The notes: generated by a model from the letters alone, not told the origin. A stretch of DNA of 64,000 bases from Nematostella vectensis (GCF_932526225.1 NC_064042.1:7619540-7683539), one strand, 5' to 3'. Positions 32,626 through 44,846 are shown, counted from the stretch's first letter. Numbers and translations: made by a program.

Positions 32626-33258
32626 AAGAGAGGGTGATTAGGTGAAGAGGCGGGGGTCAATTCCTTTTATTTCTTTTGCAATTTTCTTATTTAACAAAGG
32701 GAACTAAAAGCTACCCCCTGCCCCCAAGAAATAATTGTATTTGACCCATTATGTAAGTAAAACTAAACACAAAATGATTATGAATTTTAACAAGACCAAA
32801 TTGATGCTCTCTTGACTTTGATAAAAATCATTTTTAAGATAACAAATATATCGAAAAACGTTGAGAAGGTGTCTATCATTGTAGCTGTGTACCTTATCTG
32901 CGGTTCTCTGCTAGCAGAGACTTATTTTCTCTGTATCTCGCTGGGCTGCAAAAGAGGCCTCTGCTAGCAGGGAATATCTGCGGTGGAGGCCGCTTCGCTT
33001 CTAGTGTTATTGTAATTGTTCGACTGAGTCGAATGACGGATGCGTGTCATTTCCCGTACCCCTTGTCATCGCTTTTCCGAAAACGGACCTATTCATTACT
33101 TGTCAAATTGACATTGTTGGAGTTAATTCGTAGCCCTCTCTTTTACTCTTAATGTCTGCTTTCGTCACCTAGGTAAATTCAAGCAGATGTTAAATGTATG
33201 GAACAGAGTACTGCACACATCTCAGATTGGCTGCTAGTCAAACTTCAACTTCGTTAAA
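32626..33258. other. Spacer upstream of the GPCR
   Basis: It has paired words CTCTGCTAGCAGGGA and CTGCTAGCAGAGAC (about 32909-32974), which form a small inverted repeat. No exon was found; a GPCR promoter is expected here but shows no clear motif. Confidence 0.4.
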
Positions 33259-34206
33259 ATGTGGAACTCGTCAGAGCGATCGGTTATTGTGGGAGCTGCT
33301 TGTTCATCCTTGCCCTTTACCGTTAACATGGTACAGTACGTCCCTTCATTTACTGCATATTTGGTTACTCTATTTACATGCGTGTTCAATGGTATCTCCT
33401 GTTCGCTGACATTTCTTGCCAACTTACTAGTTTTCGCCGCAATTTTGAGAAAAATGGAGCTGCAAACGGCTCAAAACATTTCAATCTTGTTCCTGGCTGC
33501 TACCGACCTTCTGGTAGCTTTGATCGCGCAACCCTCGTTCCTGGTATTTCAAGCGAGCAAGGTCAAGGATACTAATGGTTTTTCGTGCCATGCTCTGGCG
33601 GTCTACACTACAGCAGTGTTTATATGCAGCGGATTATCTATTGTAACCGTTATTTTGATCACTCTGGAGAGATATTTCGCGATTTTCTATCCCTTTAATT
33701 ATCAAAGATTTGTTACAAAAAGCAAGAGCGTTTTTTTTATTTCATTGGTGTGGTCCGTCTGGGTATTTTTCGTGTGCTACATTCGTTTTAAGCCTGGAAC
33801 AAACACTACTATTCTGAGTACAATCGCATCTGTTTTGATACTAACTTGCTTTGGCTTGACTGCGTTTGTGTACTTCAAAGTCCAAAAGCTCGTTCGAAGG
33901 GTGCATTCAGAGGCAACACGGACGGAACAAGAACACAACAACAACACAGGGAACAGATTGTCTGATACAAAAAGCTCAAAGACTGTAGGTCTGATTGCTT
34001 GTTCACTAGTTTTGTGTCTTCTACCGACCCTCTTAACTTCAATAGTTTATCAGGTAAAGGTTGTAAATAAGAACTACATCTACCACATCATCTACCCAAT
34101 CACTGATTCTTTTATTTTTCTTAGTTCATCGCTGAATCCCGTGATATACGTTTTCCGAAGTAGCAGGGTCCGTAGTAGCATGAAACAAATGCTGAAAAGG
34201 AACTAG
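33259..34206 (+). CDS. Rhodopsin-like (class A) G-protein-coupled receptor
   Basis: An intronless gene of 315 residues with seven hydrophobic segments: about 33-61, 74-98, 112-136, 156-176, 186-209, 240-264 and 272-296. Class A hallmarks: LAATDL in TM2, LERYFAI at the end of TM3 (ERY in place of DRY), and SSLNPVIYVF in TM7 (NPxxY). The TM6 CWxP motif is replaced by CLLP. Conserved Cys candidates for the extracellular disulfide are in FSCHA before TM3; the second loop is short, so its partner is not obvious. N-glycosylation sites are near the N-terminus (NSS) and at NTT. The short tail ends KQMLKRN. Single-exon orphan receptors of this size are highly expanded in anthozoans; adenosine/melanocortin/biogenic-amine-like is the nearest general class, but the ligand cannot be called. 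The next ATG (33328) would shorten the N-terminus by 23 residues. Confidence 0.9.
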   Translation: MWNSSERSVIVGAACSSLPFTVNMVQYVPSFTAYLVTLFTCVFNGISCSLTFLANLLVFAAILRKMELQTAQNISILFLAATDLLVALIAQPSFLVFQASKVKDTNGFSCHALAVYTTAVFICSGLSIVTVILITLERYFAIFYPFNYQRFVTKSKSVFFISLVWSVWVFFVCYIRFKPGTNTTILSTIASVLILTCFGLTAFVYFKVQKLVRRVHSEATRTEQEHNNNTGNRLSDTKSSKTVGLIACSLVLCLLPTLLTSIVYQVKVVNKNYIYHIIYPITDSFIFLSSSLNPVIYVFRSSRVRSSMKQMLKRN

Positions 34207-36072
34207 CACCTTTTTCCTATGCACATAAAATACACGTAAATTAGAACGACTAAAAAACTAATACCGTAATTTGTAAATAAGAGACAAATGCCTTATTGTT
34301 AACTTCGATTATGTGGAGCATTGTGTTTTAATCTCCTTGTATACTTTTTCAAAACACAGCTTTTGTTCTTGTTATTTACCGATCTGTACATAATCCAGAA
34401 TTACTCGTCACAAGAGTACGCAGCTATCAGTTTTTTTTTCTGTCCAAGTGCAAAACAAACTTTTGAACTCGACTTCTGTTTAAAGAGAAAAAATACAGGG
34501 AACGGACGCCAGGTTTTGCTCTTTGTTTGTTTACAATTAAAAACAAATACTCTGTTAAAAAAATGACGCGGTATCTATACTTTTTTTTACGAATTCGGTG
34601 ACTGGTCTTGATTAATTTTATTTCTTCCCACCACCTGCTCCAGAATCATCTTGATTGACAAATATTAATTAGAATATATGTGTCTAGTTGAATATGATTT
34701 TTTTCTAGTTTATTACTATTTGCTGTAGATATCTCCAAGCCTTTGTCTTCACAGCAGTTCGAATAATAAACTTTACGAAAAATTGTCAGTTCTATTAGAC
34801 ATTTAATGAAAATGTCTTGAGTCTTGGTGTGTTTGTCGCAGTTAAAACTCTTATAACAGCGCCGTAGTAGGCCTCGAAATATTTGAGGGGTACAAATACA
34901 CAAACATTAAGAAAATATCGGGGGGCACAGCAACGCCCCTACTGGTCATTTCCTTATAATTTGTGAAAAAATTGGGGAGGGGGGCACGTGCCCCCAGAAC
35001 CCCACCCCATGCTACGATCCTGTATAACGGATAACCTAAAAAAAAAAGGATATGGTCACTGACCAGGGTCCCTATTGCAAAAGAGAAGGGGGTCATGTAT
35101 GTTTGAGTTACGAGGGGGAGACAAAATGTTTTTGGCCGCTTATTTGAGGTAAAATACAAGTTTTCTTGGGAGCTAGTAATGGTGGCCGTAACCAGGTAAC
35201 CGCTAGTGAACCTTGTTTCGTTTCACGCTGCCAGTGTACAAAACGGTATTTATTTATCTTTTTATGTATTAATATGTTTAGTATTTATTGCAAGATGTAT
35301 TATGTGAGTAAATGAAAGATTTACAGGCGCGTACCCAGGATTGGCTAAGAGGGGGGGGGGGGGGGGGGCGAGTGCGCAGTCATAGGTAACATCGAAAAAG
35401 CCTAGTATTTGGTATTATACCTAGCCTGGTATTTGAAGATTCCTTAATAAGAAATGACCCACTTTTTGGCCTTTTACGCTCCTGAAATTCAACTGTCTGA
35501 CTGTAGTCTCCTCTGCATATAACGCATCTGCCCAGGAAGGATCACAGGAAAAAAGAAACAAGGCTATTCGGGGGTTCTGTGGCGAGCGACGAATGCGTAG
35601 CGCTAGGAGCATTGTCCCCTTCCCCCTTAGCAATGGAATCTTTTGACCACAGGAAGCTTCGAGGGCAGAGGCGCGAGAGCGAGGCGAAACAAGGCTGGTG
35701 GAGGGGAAGAGGGTATGGGGCGGCTGAGAAAAGGTACTACTGTATCCCAGTTATTATGAACCCCTATTCTTGGGGGAAAACGAATTTTCGTCGTGTTTCT
35801 TCCCATGGTCAAGTGTCGGCCTTGATTTATATCTTATTCAATTTCGTCAATGTGGATTAAAAATCCATGTTTTCCTTGCCTATTACCACATGGTCGAGGG
35901 TTATGGCGGAACACTCGGGCCCAGACAGGCCAGGCCAAACTCCTCTGTCTTCCCCTAGATCTTTTCCACATAACCAAGTCCTCTAGGAAATAGATAAAGA
36001 CATATCATAGACAGGTTAAAATCTTTTTTGTCTCCCGATAGTACAGTGATCGCCATCACGTCGTCAAACTGC

Positions 36073-36207
36073 GCAAGCGTTATTGCATAGATTTTCCCAT
36101 ATTTGGTCATCCGGTATGCAAGCGTTATTGCATAGATTTTCCCATATTTGGTCATCTGGTATGCAAGCGTTATTGCATAGATTTTCCCATATTTGGTCAT
36201 CCGGTAT
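36073..36207. repeat. Three tandem 45-bp units
   Basis: GCAAGCGTTATTGCATAGAT starts at 36073, 36118 and 36163. Units are identical except for one base (CCGGTAT or CTGGTAT). The reverse-strand frame reading through it is a satellite translation. Confidence 0.95.
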
Positions 36208-36542
36208 ATAGCGTACAGAGGGTTAGGTTTCTTGAAAGTGAACCTTTTTTCAGTATAATGCTATATATTTATAATGAAATTGTTGAACCAATTTTATTCT
36301 TGAACTTATGATGAATAATTACCACAAATAAAGTATTATTAGTCTTAAAGTATTATGCATCTATCTATCATTACAAATCCCATTAAACCATTTTTTAAAT
36401 CTTTAAATTCACTAGCTACATTCATGCTATACATTTGCATGTTTTTTTTTATGTAAAATATCTACCAAACTTTTACATATCTACCAAACTTTTACATATA
36501 CATTTGACCTCCCAAGCAAGGAAAAAAAAAATTGAAAACTGG

Positions 36543-36679
36543 GTGGTGGTTTTTAAAAACCTGTGAAATATTATCGAGTTTATTTAGTACTAATACACTG
36601 TAATGTCTTTCTTTTGTTATTGCTTGACTATTACACTTTAACAATTACATTTTGGTGCACGGGATTTTGGAAACCACTC
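36543..36679. mobile_element. MITE with GAGTGGTTTTCAAAA termini, copy 2
   Basis: Left end GTGGTGGTTTTTAAAAACC and right end TTTTGGAAACCACTC are diverged relatives of the copy at 20036-20176. The interior matches over about 100 bp. Confidence 0.75.
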
Positions 36680-37276
36680 TGTTAAGTAATACACTTTATC
36701 TTATCAATAACATAAATTGATATGAACACATCAAAGTAGCTTGATTGTAAGTTTTTTTTTCTAAATTAATGTATAATAAAATTTCTTTATGCAGCTTTTT
36801 TTTCGAATTTCCTATGTAAATATTCTGTCACAATTATCAGTGTAACTTCACCATTCAAACAGATGGAACTTCATTCTTTTTCCAGTTTTCATATTCCTTG
36901 CTCAGCAACATCTTGAAAAGATCCCAAGTATTTTACCAGGAAACTTTTACAAAAAGCTATATTACATTCTATATATAGAACACGGGCAGATCTAGCTTTA
37001 TGCTAGAGGGGGGGTTTGGCTTAGTGACAAAGTGGGGAGGGGGTAATTCTATTTTGTTACATATACGCTACTGCAGAAATACATTATCAAATATCTATGT
37101 GACCTAAATTCATATCTAGAAGACAGAAAACATACATGAAGTAATTCAAAACCTATTTCTCCCCAATCTCATATCCTCATTAAAAAATATATATTTTTAA
37201 TTATCTGCCATCTACCCCAACCAAAAATTTGGATCAGCCATTTCTCTTTTCTACAAATTCTGCCTGTTGGTCTCCA

Positions 37277-39154
37277 TCACCCCAAGAGGACTTTCTTCAT
37301 CTTATCTTCAGGAACAACATTCTCCTCTTCATCGCTACTGGTTGTAAATCCGCATGACAAGCTACCATCATCTGGTCGATAGTTCTCATGGGGTGAGCAC
37401 AAGTACTGTTCAAGCGGCAGCCTGTACTTACCACAGAAATCAACAAACCTCACATTACGGACACGTGCATCAAAATACACACCCTTGCAACACGGGTTTA
37501 CACATCTTCTGGCACTATTCAGGTAGCTTAACAACTGTGGTGGTAGATCCTCCTTTGAGTATCGGACACTGTTGTTCTTGATGCAGCGACCACTCAGTTC
37601 TAACAGAGAGGGAGGCTTAAAAGCCATATCTCGGACAAATCGGACGACTAGAGGGTTGTCCCTAAGGCTTAGCTCTTCTAGATTCTTAAGCTTGACTATC
37701 TCAACAGGTAAGGTTGTCAGACGGTTGTTGTGCAGACTTAGTGACCGTAGCCGTGAGAGCTTCGTCAGGGTTGAGGGGATGCTCTCAAGCTTGTTATCAC
37801 ATAAATACAGGGCTCGGAGGGTGCGAAGTTGGCCTACTTCAGGTGGGATGCGTAGAAGGCTATTACCTCCAAGATACAGAATTTCTAATCTGTAATAAAA
37901 AAAATATATATGGCTTGTAAGAATTTATACCAATAAAATCAGACTATTGACATAACAAGGCAGACTTGTTACGTAATATTAATTATTATTACATTTATGC
38001 GTAGAAGGCTATTACCTCCAAGATACAGAATTTCTAATATGTAATAAAAAATATATGGCTTGTAAGAATTTATACCAATAAAATCAGACTATTGACATAA
38101 CAAGGCAGACTTGTTACGTAATCAGTAAAGAAAAGAGAATAGTATATTGTGATTAGAGTTATATACATCAGTACCTGTTTCATGATTTTCACATAATATG
38201 TCAGACAAAAAATGTACATTATATTTTCACGTCATATGATAAAAAACATATAATAAGCATTAGATATGAAATGAGAGAGATATTTTAAGCCCAGTCTTTA
38301 CTTTAAAAATAGACATGAGTATAGACAAATGGTATAACCAGAAAGACAACAGGCAAGCTGTAGAAAAACTAGATGGTCTGCGTAAGCATGGTGTAGACAA
38401 GGCATAAATCAACACAAGGTTGAAAAGGTATGTTAAACGCCTCTGTGAAACAGAGTAGTTGCGCTGACGTTTTATTTCGAGCGTTAGCCCTTCGTCTAAG
38501 CAAAAGAAATATAAATTTCAATATTTGGGAATTTTTGTTGAGATTGCAGCAATATTACATTTATGTGCTTAACATTAGTGGGCAAAATGTCTATAGTAAA
38601 ACCCTTACTTTACAATCCAATGAACATTGGATCTCGTATCCGAAATATCATAACAATTCAACAACAAAACGTCCGAAGAAGATTACTGACCTTTTCATTT
38701 TGTAGATTTGAGGCGGTACATTGTTGATCTTATTTCCACCCAACAGAAGGACTTTCAGTTGAGTCAGCCGAAAAATCGATGGTCCGAACGACTCCAATCT
38801 ATTACCACTAAGATTCAATTTCTCAAGCTTCGCTAGGCTTCCAAATTCTTTAGGTAACTCATCAAGATTATTATTTCTACCGATGAAAGTCAGTAGTTTA
38901 TCCAGCTCTGAAATCCGCGCTGATATATAAGCTAGACCATTTGAAGACACATCTAAATGAACCAGGTTCTTAAAGTTCGATATGGAATCTGGAAGAACAG
39001 AGATTATGTTCCCTTGTAAAATAAGACTGGTGACTTTCAGTGGGTTGAAGCTGAAAACGTGGCCATTGTCGGGTAGTGCTTCCAAATGTCGGTGTGATAA
39101 ATTGAGTTCCACGCGCTCGATCTCTGTGTTTTCTCGATGCCTTTGATCGTCCAT
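37277..39154 (-). CDS. LRRC58: Leucine-rich repeat-containing protein 58
   Basis: Two exons on the minus strand, 39154-38691 and 37889-37277, joined in phase 2, encode 358 residues (human 371). About nine LRRs run from LNLSHRHLEALPDNG to LEELSLRDNPLVVRFVRD (for example LYLGGNSLLRIPPEVGQL and LCDNKLESIPSTLTKL). The family-specific tail follows: RRCVNPCCKGVYFDARVRN, FVDFCGKYRLPLEQYLCSP, an acidic serine stretch, and a terminal KMKKVLLG matching human KMQKVLLG-type ends. The tail's Cys residues suggest a metal-binding or disulfide-stabilised module. Human LRRC58 has recently been linked to cullin-RING turnover of cysteine dioxygenase; whether this applies here is unknown. The intron contains a 126-bp duplicate of the exon 2 boundary. 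Confidence 0.93.
37848..38122 (-). repeat. Tandem duplication of the LRRC58 exon 2 splice-acceptor region
   Basis: 37848-37977 and 37997-38122 are nearly identical (offset 149 bp). The duplicated piece includes the first 40 bases of exon 2, the acceptor and 90 bp of intron. In the extra copy the acceptor AG has become AT (minus-strand TTACAG to TTACAT), so it should not be spliced in. Confidence 0.9.
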
Positions 39155-39583
39155 GTCTTCTATGGGATTTCGATCTTCTTCAAGAAATGTCCGGGCTCTC
39201 TATAGTAAAGCTAAACTTGATATAATTACTGTTTGTAGCGACTACATGGGGGATGTTGTTGTCTTCTCGCCTTGGTTGGCCTCGGTTGAGTCATTTTAGT
39301 GCAAAGTTCACGAGATTATCACGTGAACAAACATAAAATAAAAAAAAGGGAAGCTTCTGATTGGGTTTTGTGAAATGTGGGTTTGTGTGCTATGTTGACC
39401 GCCCTATATCTTCAAGCTTGAATTATTATTATCCACAAATATTTCACCATATACAAGGCAGCAAAGTTATTTTATTGTTTTTGGTGCAACGTGAATTTAC
39501 GCGTGCCAAGCCCCACTATCGGGACCAGACATCATCCTCGGTGACCCAGGGCGTCGCGGAGATCAGGCACACAGGGAGCTGTA
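39155..39583. other. LRRC58 upstream flank
   Basis: The LRRC58 promoter should lie here on the minus strand. I see no strong motif other than GTGAACAAAC and a CTCACGTGA-like word near 39314 (ATCACGTGAAC). No gene recognised. Confidence 0.4.
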
Positions 39584-40776
39584 CAGGACCCGAAATGATC
39601 CCAGGACCCGAAACGATCCCAGGACCCGAAACGATCCCCAAAAGTACCCCAACTGATCCCGGGACCCTAAACGATCCCCAAGAGTCCCCGAAATGAACCC
39701 CAAGGAATTACAGTAATGGACAACTAAAGGAATGTGTAAGGATTGGCTTTCATTTTTAAAAACATATGAAACATTTAGCTTTGTTTGTGTTATTAAAAGG
39801 AAATTTACATTAACTAAAACTATAGTATTAAGATTTTTATATACGACTGCGGGGGAAATACAGTGGTTGAGTCAAAAATTGGGGTCAACTAACAACTCAT
39901 GTGATAGTAATTTGAGGAGCCCGGCGTGGATAAATCATTTTTACATAACAAGCCATAAAAGAAAGTCTTTACAGATGGGACATGCTGCTTTACATAGGAA
40001 GCGAAATGTTTTAAAGTTATTTTTTGGCATGTTTGTTTTCGGTAAATGAAAGACCTATCATATCGTGAGATCATGCCGGGGTATACGCACGACTACATGA
40101 GGAAATTCAAAACTCACATAATATTGCTTTCACATCCTCTTAATATTTTGCATCGATAGTAGAAGGGTTGTTCGAGTGTATTACTCAGTGTGCTTTTGTC
40201 ATTCCATCTTCTCGGCCAAACCGGCTGCCTAAAATGTGTAGGTAAATATTCGCTCGTGTGAACAAGGATTTCGTGGTGAAATACATGTTTGGTTGTCAGA
40301 TGAATATTAATTTTTAGGGGTGATGTTTACCGGAAATGAGATTTATAGTGTCGGAGTCATGTGTCGGAACCGCAAAATGTTAAGAGTGTAATGGAAGGTC
40401 AAAAGTTTGGTTGATCTGAGCAAAGCTGTGCTATGTTTATGCTGTATTCCTTTCAGTAGCAATTTAAAGTTGTGTATTTGTTTTGGACTCTGTTTATGGG
40501 TTTAACGCCGGGCAATGTAATAAATAGAAGTATTGTGTTGGAATTTAATATTTTTAAGTCACGTTGTTTAGAAATCGAGTCGCTCTTAACCCTTTATTAT
40601 GCTTCAAAACTTGCAAGTATTTCTTCTGCTTTCCCTTTGTCCATTACCGCAATTCCTTGGGGTTGATTTCGGGGACTCCTCGGTATCGTTTCGGGTCCGA
40701 GGATCAGTTGGGGTACTTTTGGGGATCATTTCGGGTCCTGGGATCGTTTCGGGTCCTGGGATCATTTCGGGTCCTG
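39584..40776. mobile_element. 1.2-kb non-autonomous DNA transposon with about 140-bp inverted ends
   Basis: Left arm 39584-39728 starts CAGGACCCGAAATGATCCCA; the right arm (about 40633-40776) ends GGATCATTTCGGGTCCTG. Both arms are built from short GATC-C-C-AGGACCCGAAA-type subrepeats, so frames through them read as Pro-Gly-Pro-Glu repeats. TGTA/TACA at the borders is consistent with a TA target duplication. The interior is AT-rich with no recognised transposase. Confidence 0.75.
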
Positions 40777-40983
40777 TACAGAGCGCGCGAGAAAGAAAAA
40801 GCATGCACTGAAAGACTCTTTCTCGCAGGAGTCACGAGCAGTGACTGTATCCAAGGTTAAAATTAAAAACAAATCAAACTTGATCTATATAGGCTTGTCC
40901 AGATATTATTAATGAAACGTGGATGACTGTGCCTCCCCCGAATATTTTCTTAATGTTTCTGTATTGTGTCCCCCCCCCCCCCA

Positions 40984-41344
40984 TACCTGTCAACCTCCGA
41001 AAATCTCAAGGCTTGAGAATTTTTAGGGGGGAGGGGTGGGGTATATTCATATTTTGGGGGGGAGGGGTGGGTTTAACCTTGCAGGCGTTTGCCGTATAAA
41101 AAGCTTTCACGAACAAATCCACTTATGGATCGCACGAGGGTGTTAGATAAATTGCGCTACGCAAATGAATTATTGTCTCAAATATTTTAGTAGAAAATAG
41201 TCAAAATGACGATTTTCTATAGAATAATTTTTCGGAAGCGATAAAAATCGCTAAAAAGCGGGAGATTTGGTGCTCAACGCGGGAGAGCGGGAGAAGGGGT
41301 CCAAAATCTTGAGACTCCCGCCTAATGTGGGAGAGTTGACAGGT
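40984..41344. mobile_element. MITE with ACCTGTCAAC termini
   Basis: ACCTGTCAACCTCC at the left is inverted at the right as GGGAGAGTTGACAGGT. Inner words CAAGGCTTGAGAATTTT and AAAATCTTGAGACTCC pair too. The terminal sequence is a familiar one for metazoan MITEs. Confidence 0.7.
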
Positions 41345-43256
41345 ATCCCCCCCCAATATTTCGCATGCCTGATGCTACGACCCTGTACCCGAGCTTGTTC
41401 TAATTTATTTTTTGTTGGTGATCAATACCATATCACAACTACAACGTGTGTATTTTTATGGCAAGGGGGCCAAGGGGGCGTTGGCAGGCTGGCCATATTC
41501 TCTTTACTATATTTTGCAAAAACCTTTCAAAATTCTGGTGGTTGTTAAAGAGGGAATTTTTGGTGCGAAATCCAGATTAGCAGACCTAATTTTTCTGGGG
41601 GAGGGGGATTGAGTTGGTGGAGTGGCTGAATTTCCCGTTAAATATCTGACCAACACTTCAGGGGCGGCGGAAGGGGAGGGGCAGCCCCCCACTTTATTGA
41701 GTGGATGTTCTTTAGATATATATGAATGTTTTTTTTTTAAACCAACGGGTTTCAAGCGGTATATATGCAACTGACAACAAATTTGTTGAAAAGTTTAAAA
41801 TCCCCGCGTTCTTATAAATAGGATTTGGAACCACCACCCAACCCTCCCCCCTGAAACCACCACTCCCCCTGAAACCACTAACCAGCCCTCCCCCAAACTG
41901 CGCCCCCCACTTATGGGACCACTCTCCCGCCCCTGACCTTGCACCCCCCTGGGTACGGATGTGGGGTGGGGTACCAATTTTTTTTTACACTGAAGGGGGG
42001 GGGGGGGGGGGCGAGGTGTGGAATATTAAGGTGTTCTTAGCCAAAATGCTAATCTAAGTGAGATTGGCACCTGAAAAAGATGATCGCTAATAACAGCATG
42101 AGACATGAGGCTACAGGATATAGCCTTTACTTTTTACTATTTAGGAGGAGACCACAGTTACAGATTGAGCGCTTTCCCCCTAACTTGTTACATTTGGAAT
42201 TCATAAGTGTATAATTGCAGATTGATCAAAATGCTGCCGCTCCACCTTGCTATTGTTGTACTCTGACCTCCTAAATAATAGGGATCCATTTGCAAAGAGG
42301 GGTTAGGATAGAGTAGAGAAACCCTTTATACTCTGACCTCCTAAATAATAGGGATCCATTTGCAAAGAGGGGTTAGGATAGAGTAGAGAAACCCTTTATA
42401 CTCTGACCTCCTAAATAATAGGGATCCATTTGCAAAGAGGGGTTAGGATAGAGTAGAGAAACCCTTTACGTTTTCTTTACAAAACACATAGAATGCAACA
42501 GTTGCAAACAATTTTAATTTAAAATCAAGTTTATCTGACTATGCACAATTCAATTTTCTTTTAAAAAAATCATTTGGCAAAAGAAAAATTATAAGATAAA
42601 TAATTACATTTTCAGAACACCCGTTAATAGCACTATTTGGTGATTTTCACATTTCATTTCTGTAATTCCACTCATTTGTTAACTACCACCCCCCCACCCT
42701 CACTCCACCAGCTTATTATTACCAAGGTCTCAACTTCCTTACCTTGGTCTAAGGCCTGATTAAAATGATGAACCAATTAATTTTATCAATTTCATTATAG
42801 TTGCAGAAAAAAGGGACAGTTTCAGGGTTTCAGGCTGTCAAGTTGTTTTCAGAGCTGGCAACAGAGGTCAATAGAGTCCTAAAACTTGGTTTTAAGAGTA
42901 TATTTATGAACACCTACAGTAACTGACCTTTCAAAATCAGCTCTCAACAAAAATGGACACATACATGCTTCCTAGTCTTTTTCTAAAATGTGACTTTCAC
43001 TAAGAAATTATGTGACTTTTTGCATGGCAAATGCTACCAAAAAGGTAAAAGCTTTCAATAAAAATAAGCCCTTTCTAACAAAGAAACTTTCTGGCTGATT
43101 AGTAAGCACTAATATTTCAAGCACACAATAATTTGCCACGCAAAAATTCAAGCGATTTCCTAGTGAAAGCTACCTCTTCCTTTTTGATAAACCCCAGAAC
43201 ACTTAAGGCAAATTGAATAAGACAGAAGGGGTGATCTATCTATCCAAGTTTTGTGG
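41345..43256. other. Spacer with G/C runs and a 70-bp triplication
   Basis: Includes several C- and G-homopolymer runs (for example G-run about 41994-42011), the fragment CACCCCCCTGGGTACGG common in dispersed repeats of this window, and a stretch at 43045-43115 sharing CCCTTTCT...GAAACTTTCTGGCTGA with 11125-11170. No gene supported. Confidence 0.45.
42260..42469. repeat. Perfect triplication of a 70-bp unit
   Basis: Three adjacent 70-bp units begin with ACTCTGACCTCCTAAATAAT at 42260, 42330 and 42400. They are identical over almost their full length, implying very recent expansion or ongoing homogenisation. Confidence 0.95.
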
Positions 43257-44846
43257 TTACAGCAGCAATGTTAACCAAGCAGCCATGAGTGTGACCCCAC
43301 CAATAGGAGCAAGGAGACCATTGCGTCTATTCTGTGTTATTGCAGCAAGGTAGCAGCTATAAGAAAAAAAACACAGCATGGGAAAAGAAAGGTTTAGGGA
43401 AAAAAATAATGAACAAAGCATCACCTGCCAGAGAAGAGAACCATTCCAGCACACATAAGTCCTCCAGTCTGGAGACAGACATAAAAAACATTTATTGACT
43501 AACAACTAATTAAAAAAAAACTTCTTGATCACATGCTTAATTACATGGATTTTGGGGTTGTTCAGAAATCTAGAAGATGGAAATAAAGAAAAGAGCGGAA
43601 TGAGTAGAAATGATAAAAAATATATATAATACAGATTATTCTCATGGTTAGGTAGTAAACATAAACAATATCTATATGACAGATTTACCTACTGGAAATC
43701 AGCATGCTCTGAGGTTTTGGCCCACAAGAGAATTCTTAGTCTATTTAAATTTATTGTTATTTATTATTGATATTTTTTAAATTTCAAGGAATTCTTTGAA
43801 GCACCAAATCTTCACCCAGTTTAAAACCCAGTTTGAAATAGGACATTCATTTTGAGGATGGAGTACGGAAGGCAGTGGAGATTGATAATTAGGGTTTATT
43901 TTTTTATTAGTTCAAATAAAACTAAAATCAGCTTAAAAAAAAGTAGCCTCGCTTGGGGGAACATAGCTGGCGGCCAGCTGCCAGGACATAATGAGACCCC
44001 TGGAGTACAAAAAAAAAAAAGGTTTGTTAGAGAATTTACCAAATTAGGTCTGTTAGAGAATGGTACAGCAAGCAGTCCAAGGGTGTGGATCAGATGGTAT
44101 AAGTTTCCTGTCTCCATCACCTGTAGAATCAATAAAACAGACTTATCATATAACCATACAAAGGGCATAATCAGGATCTTGGAAGTTGGGGGGTTCAATC
44201 GTACAAATCATATTAATATTACAGATTTCAAGCTGTTGTTTGCGGATCTTAGGGTCTTACAAACTATTGGCTTTAGCGCCACCATAGATTGCACACATGC
44301 AGACACTTTACTTAAAACAAAAAGATGCTAGTATTACCTTCTGGTGAATCTTTCCTTCCTGTTTCATAAATTGAGGAGCTAAAAAAGCAAAATATATAAT
44401 TCTAAAATTCTGGCCTATAAAATTTATCCCTTGGTTATAAAAAGGATATCTATATTAAATAATAAGATTAAATTATCTTATCTAGCTTATGTAGGATAAC
44501 GGGTCAAGTGTTTTCCGGACCTTTGCTATCTTTTATGTTGTTTAACCTGAAACGGAAAAGCCTATAGATTTAAAGTATCCGCATTATAGGAAAGGAAAGA
44601 ATCTAGAGCACTGATTGGAAGCTTGAACGAGAAGACAGCTCCACGAGGTTTTCTTGTTGTTATGTCATAATTTGAAGATGTCTATTTTGCTAAAAAAAAG
44701 ATAAACGCGATAAACAATTTTGATTGCATCATATTATGCTATGAGAAATATTAACTACCATGGGCACCATAGGCTCCTGCGACAACTGCTACAAAGCCAG
44801 ACACCCCTGCTATCCGATAAAATATAGAGCTCCCTGCGGCAGCCAT
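43257..44846 (-). CDS. TMEM256: Transmembrane protein 256 homologue
   Basis: Five exons on the minus strand, 44846-44759, 44378-44338, 44120-44040, 43468-43425 and 43356-43257, with consistent phases, give 117 residues (human 113). The family pattern is clear: GFVAVVAGAYGAHAPQF, LYHLIHTLGLLAVPF, TGGLMCAGMVLFSGSCYLAA and LLAPIGGVTLMAAWLTLLL. The protein is a small, probably three- to four-pass membrane protein of the YwdK/DUF423 family; its role is unknown, and mammalian TMEM256 is found in mitochondrial and vesicle preparations. It starts 102 bp from POLD3 on the opposite strand. An unused hydrophobic frame at 43.9-44.0 kb is intronic. Confidence 0.93.

Larger units (their letters stand above)
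34207..37276. other. Intergenic spacer, GPCR to LRRC58
   Basis: Contents: a dispersed repeat at about 34890-35020 (landmarks GGCACAGCAACGCCCCTACT and GGGGGGCACGTGCCCCC, seen again diverged at 57350-57465), a 19-20 base G run near 35350, repeat sequence related to the 26.8 kb MITE, a 45-bp tandem triplication at 36073-36207, a MITE at 36543-36679, and a piece starting GGGCAGATCTAGC near 36966 also seen inverted at 47.75 kb. No gene recognised. Confidence 0.5.

Noticed and set aside
39361-40860. Pro-Gly-Pro-Glu-Thr-Ile-type repeat proteins on both strands
   Set aside because: These are the subrepeats in the inverted ends of the 1.2-kb transposon.
43896-44040. Extra hydrophobic TMEM256 exon (GVSLCPGSWPPAM frame)
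   Set aside because: The five-exon model without it keeps phase and matches family length; including it would break the TM region.
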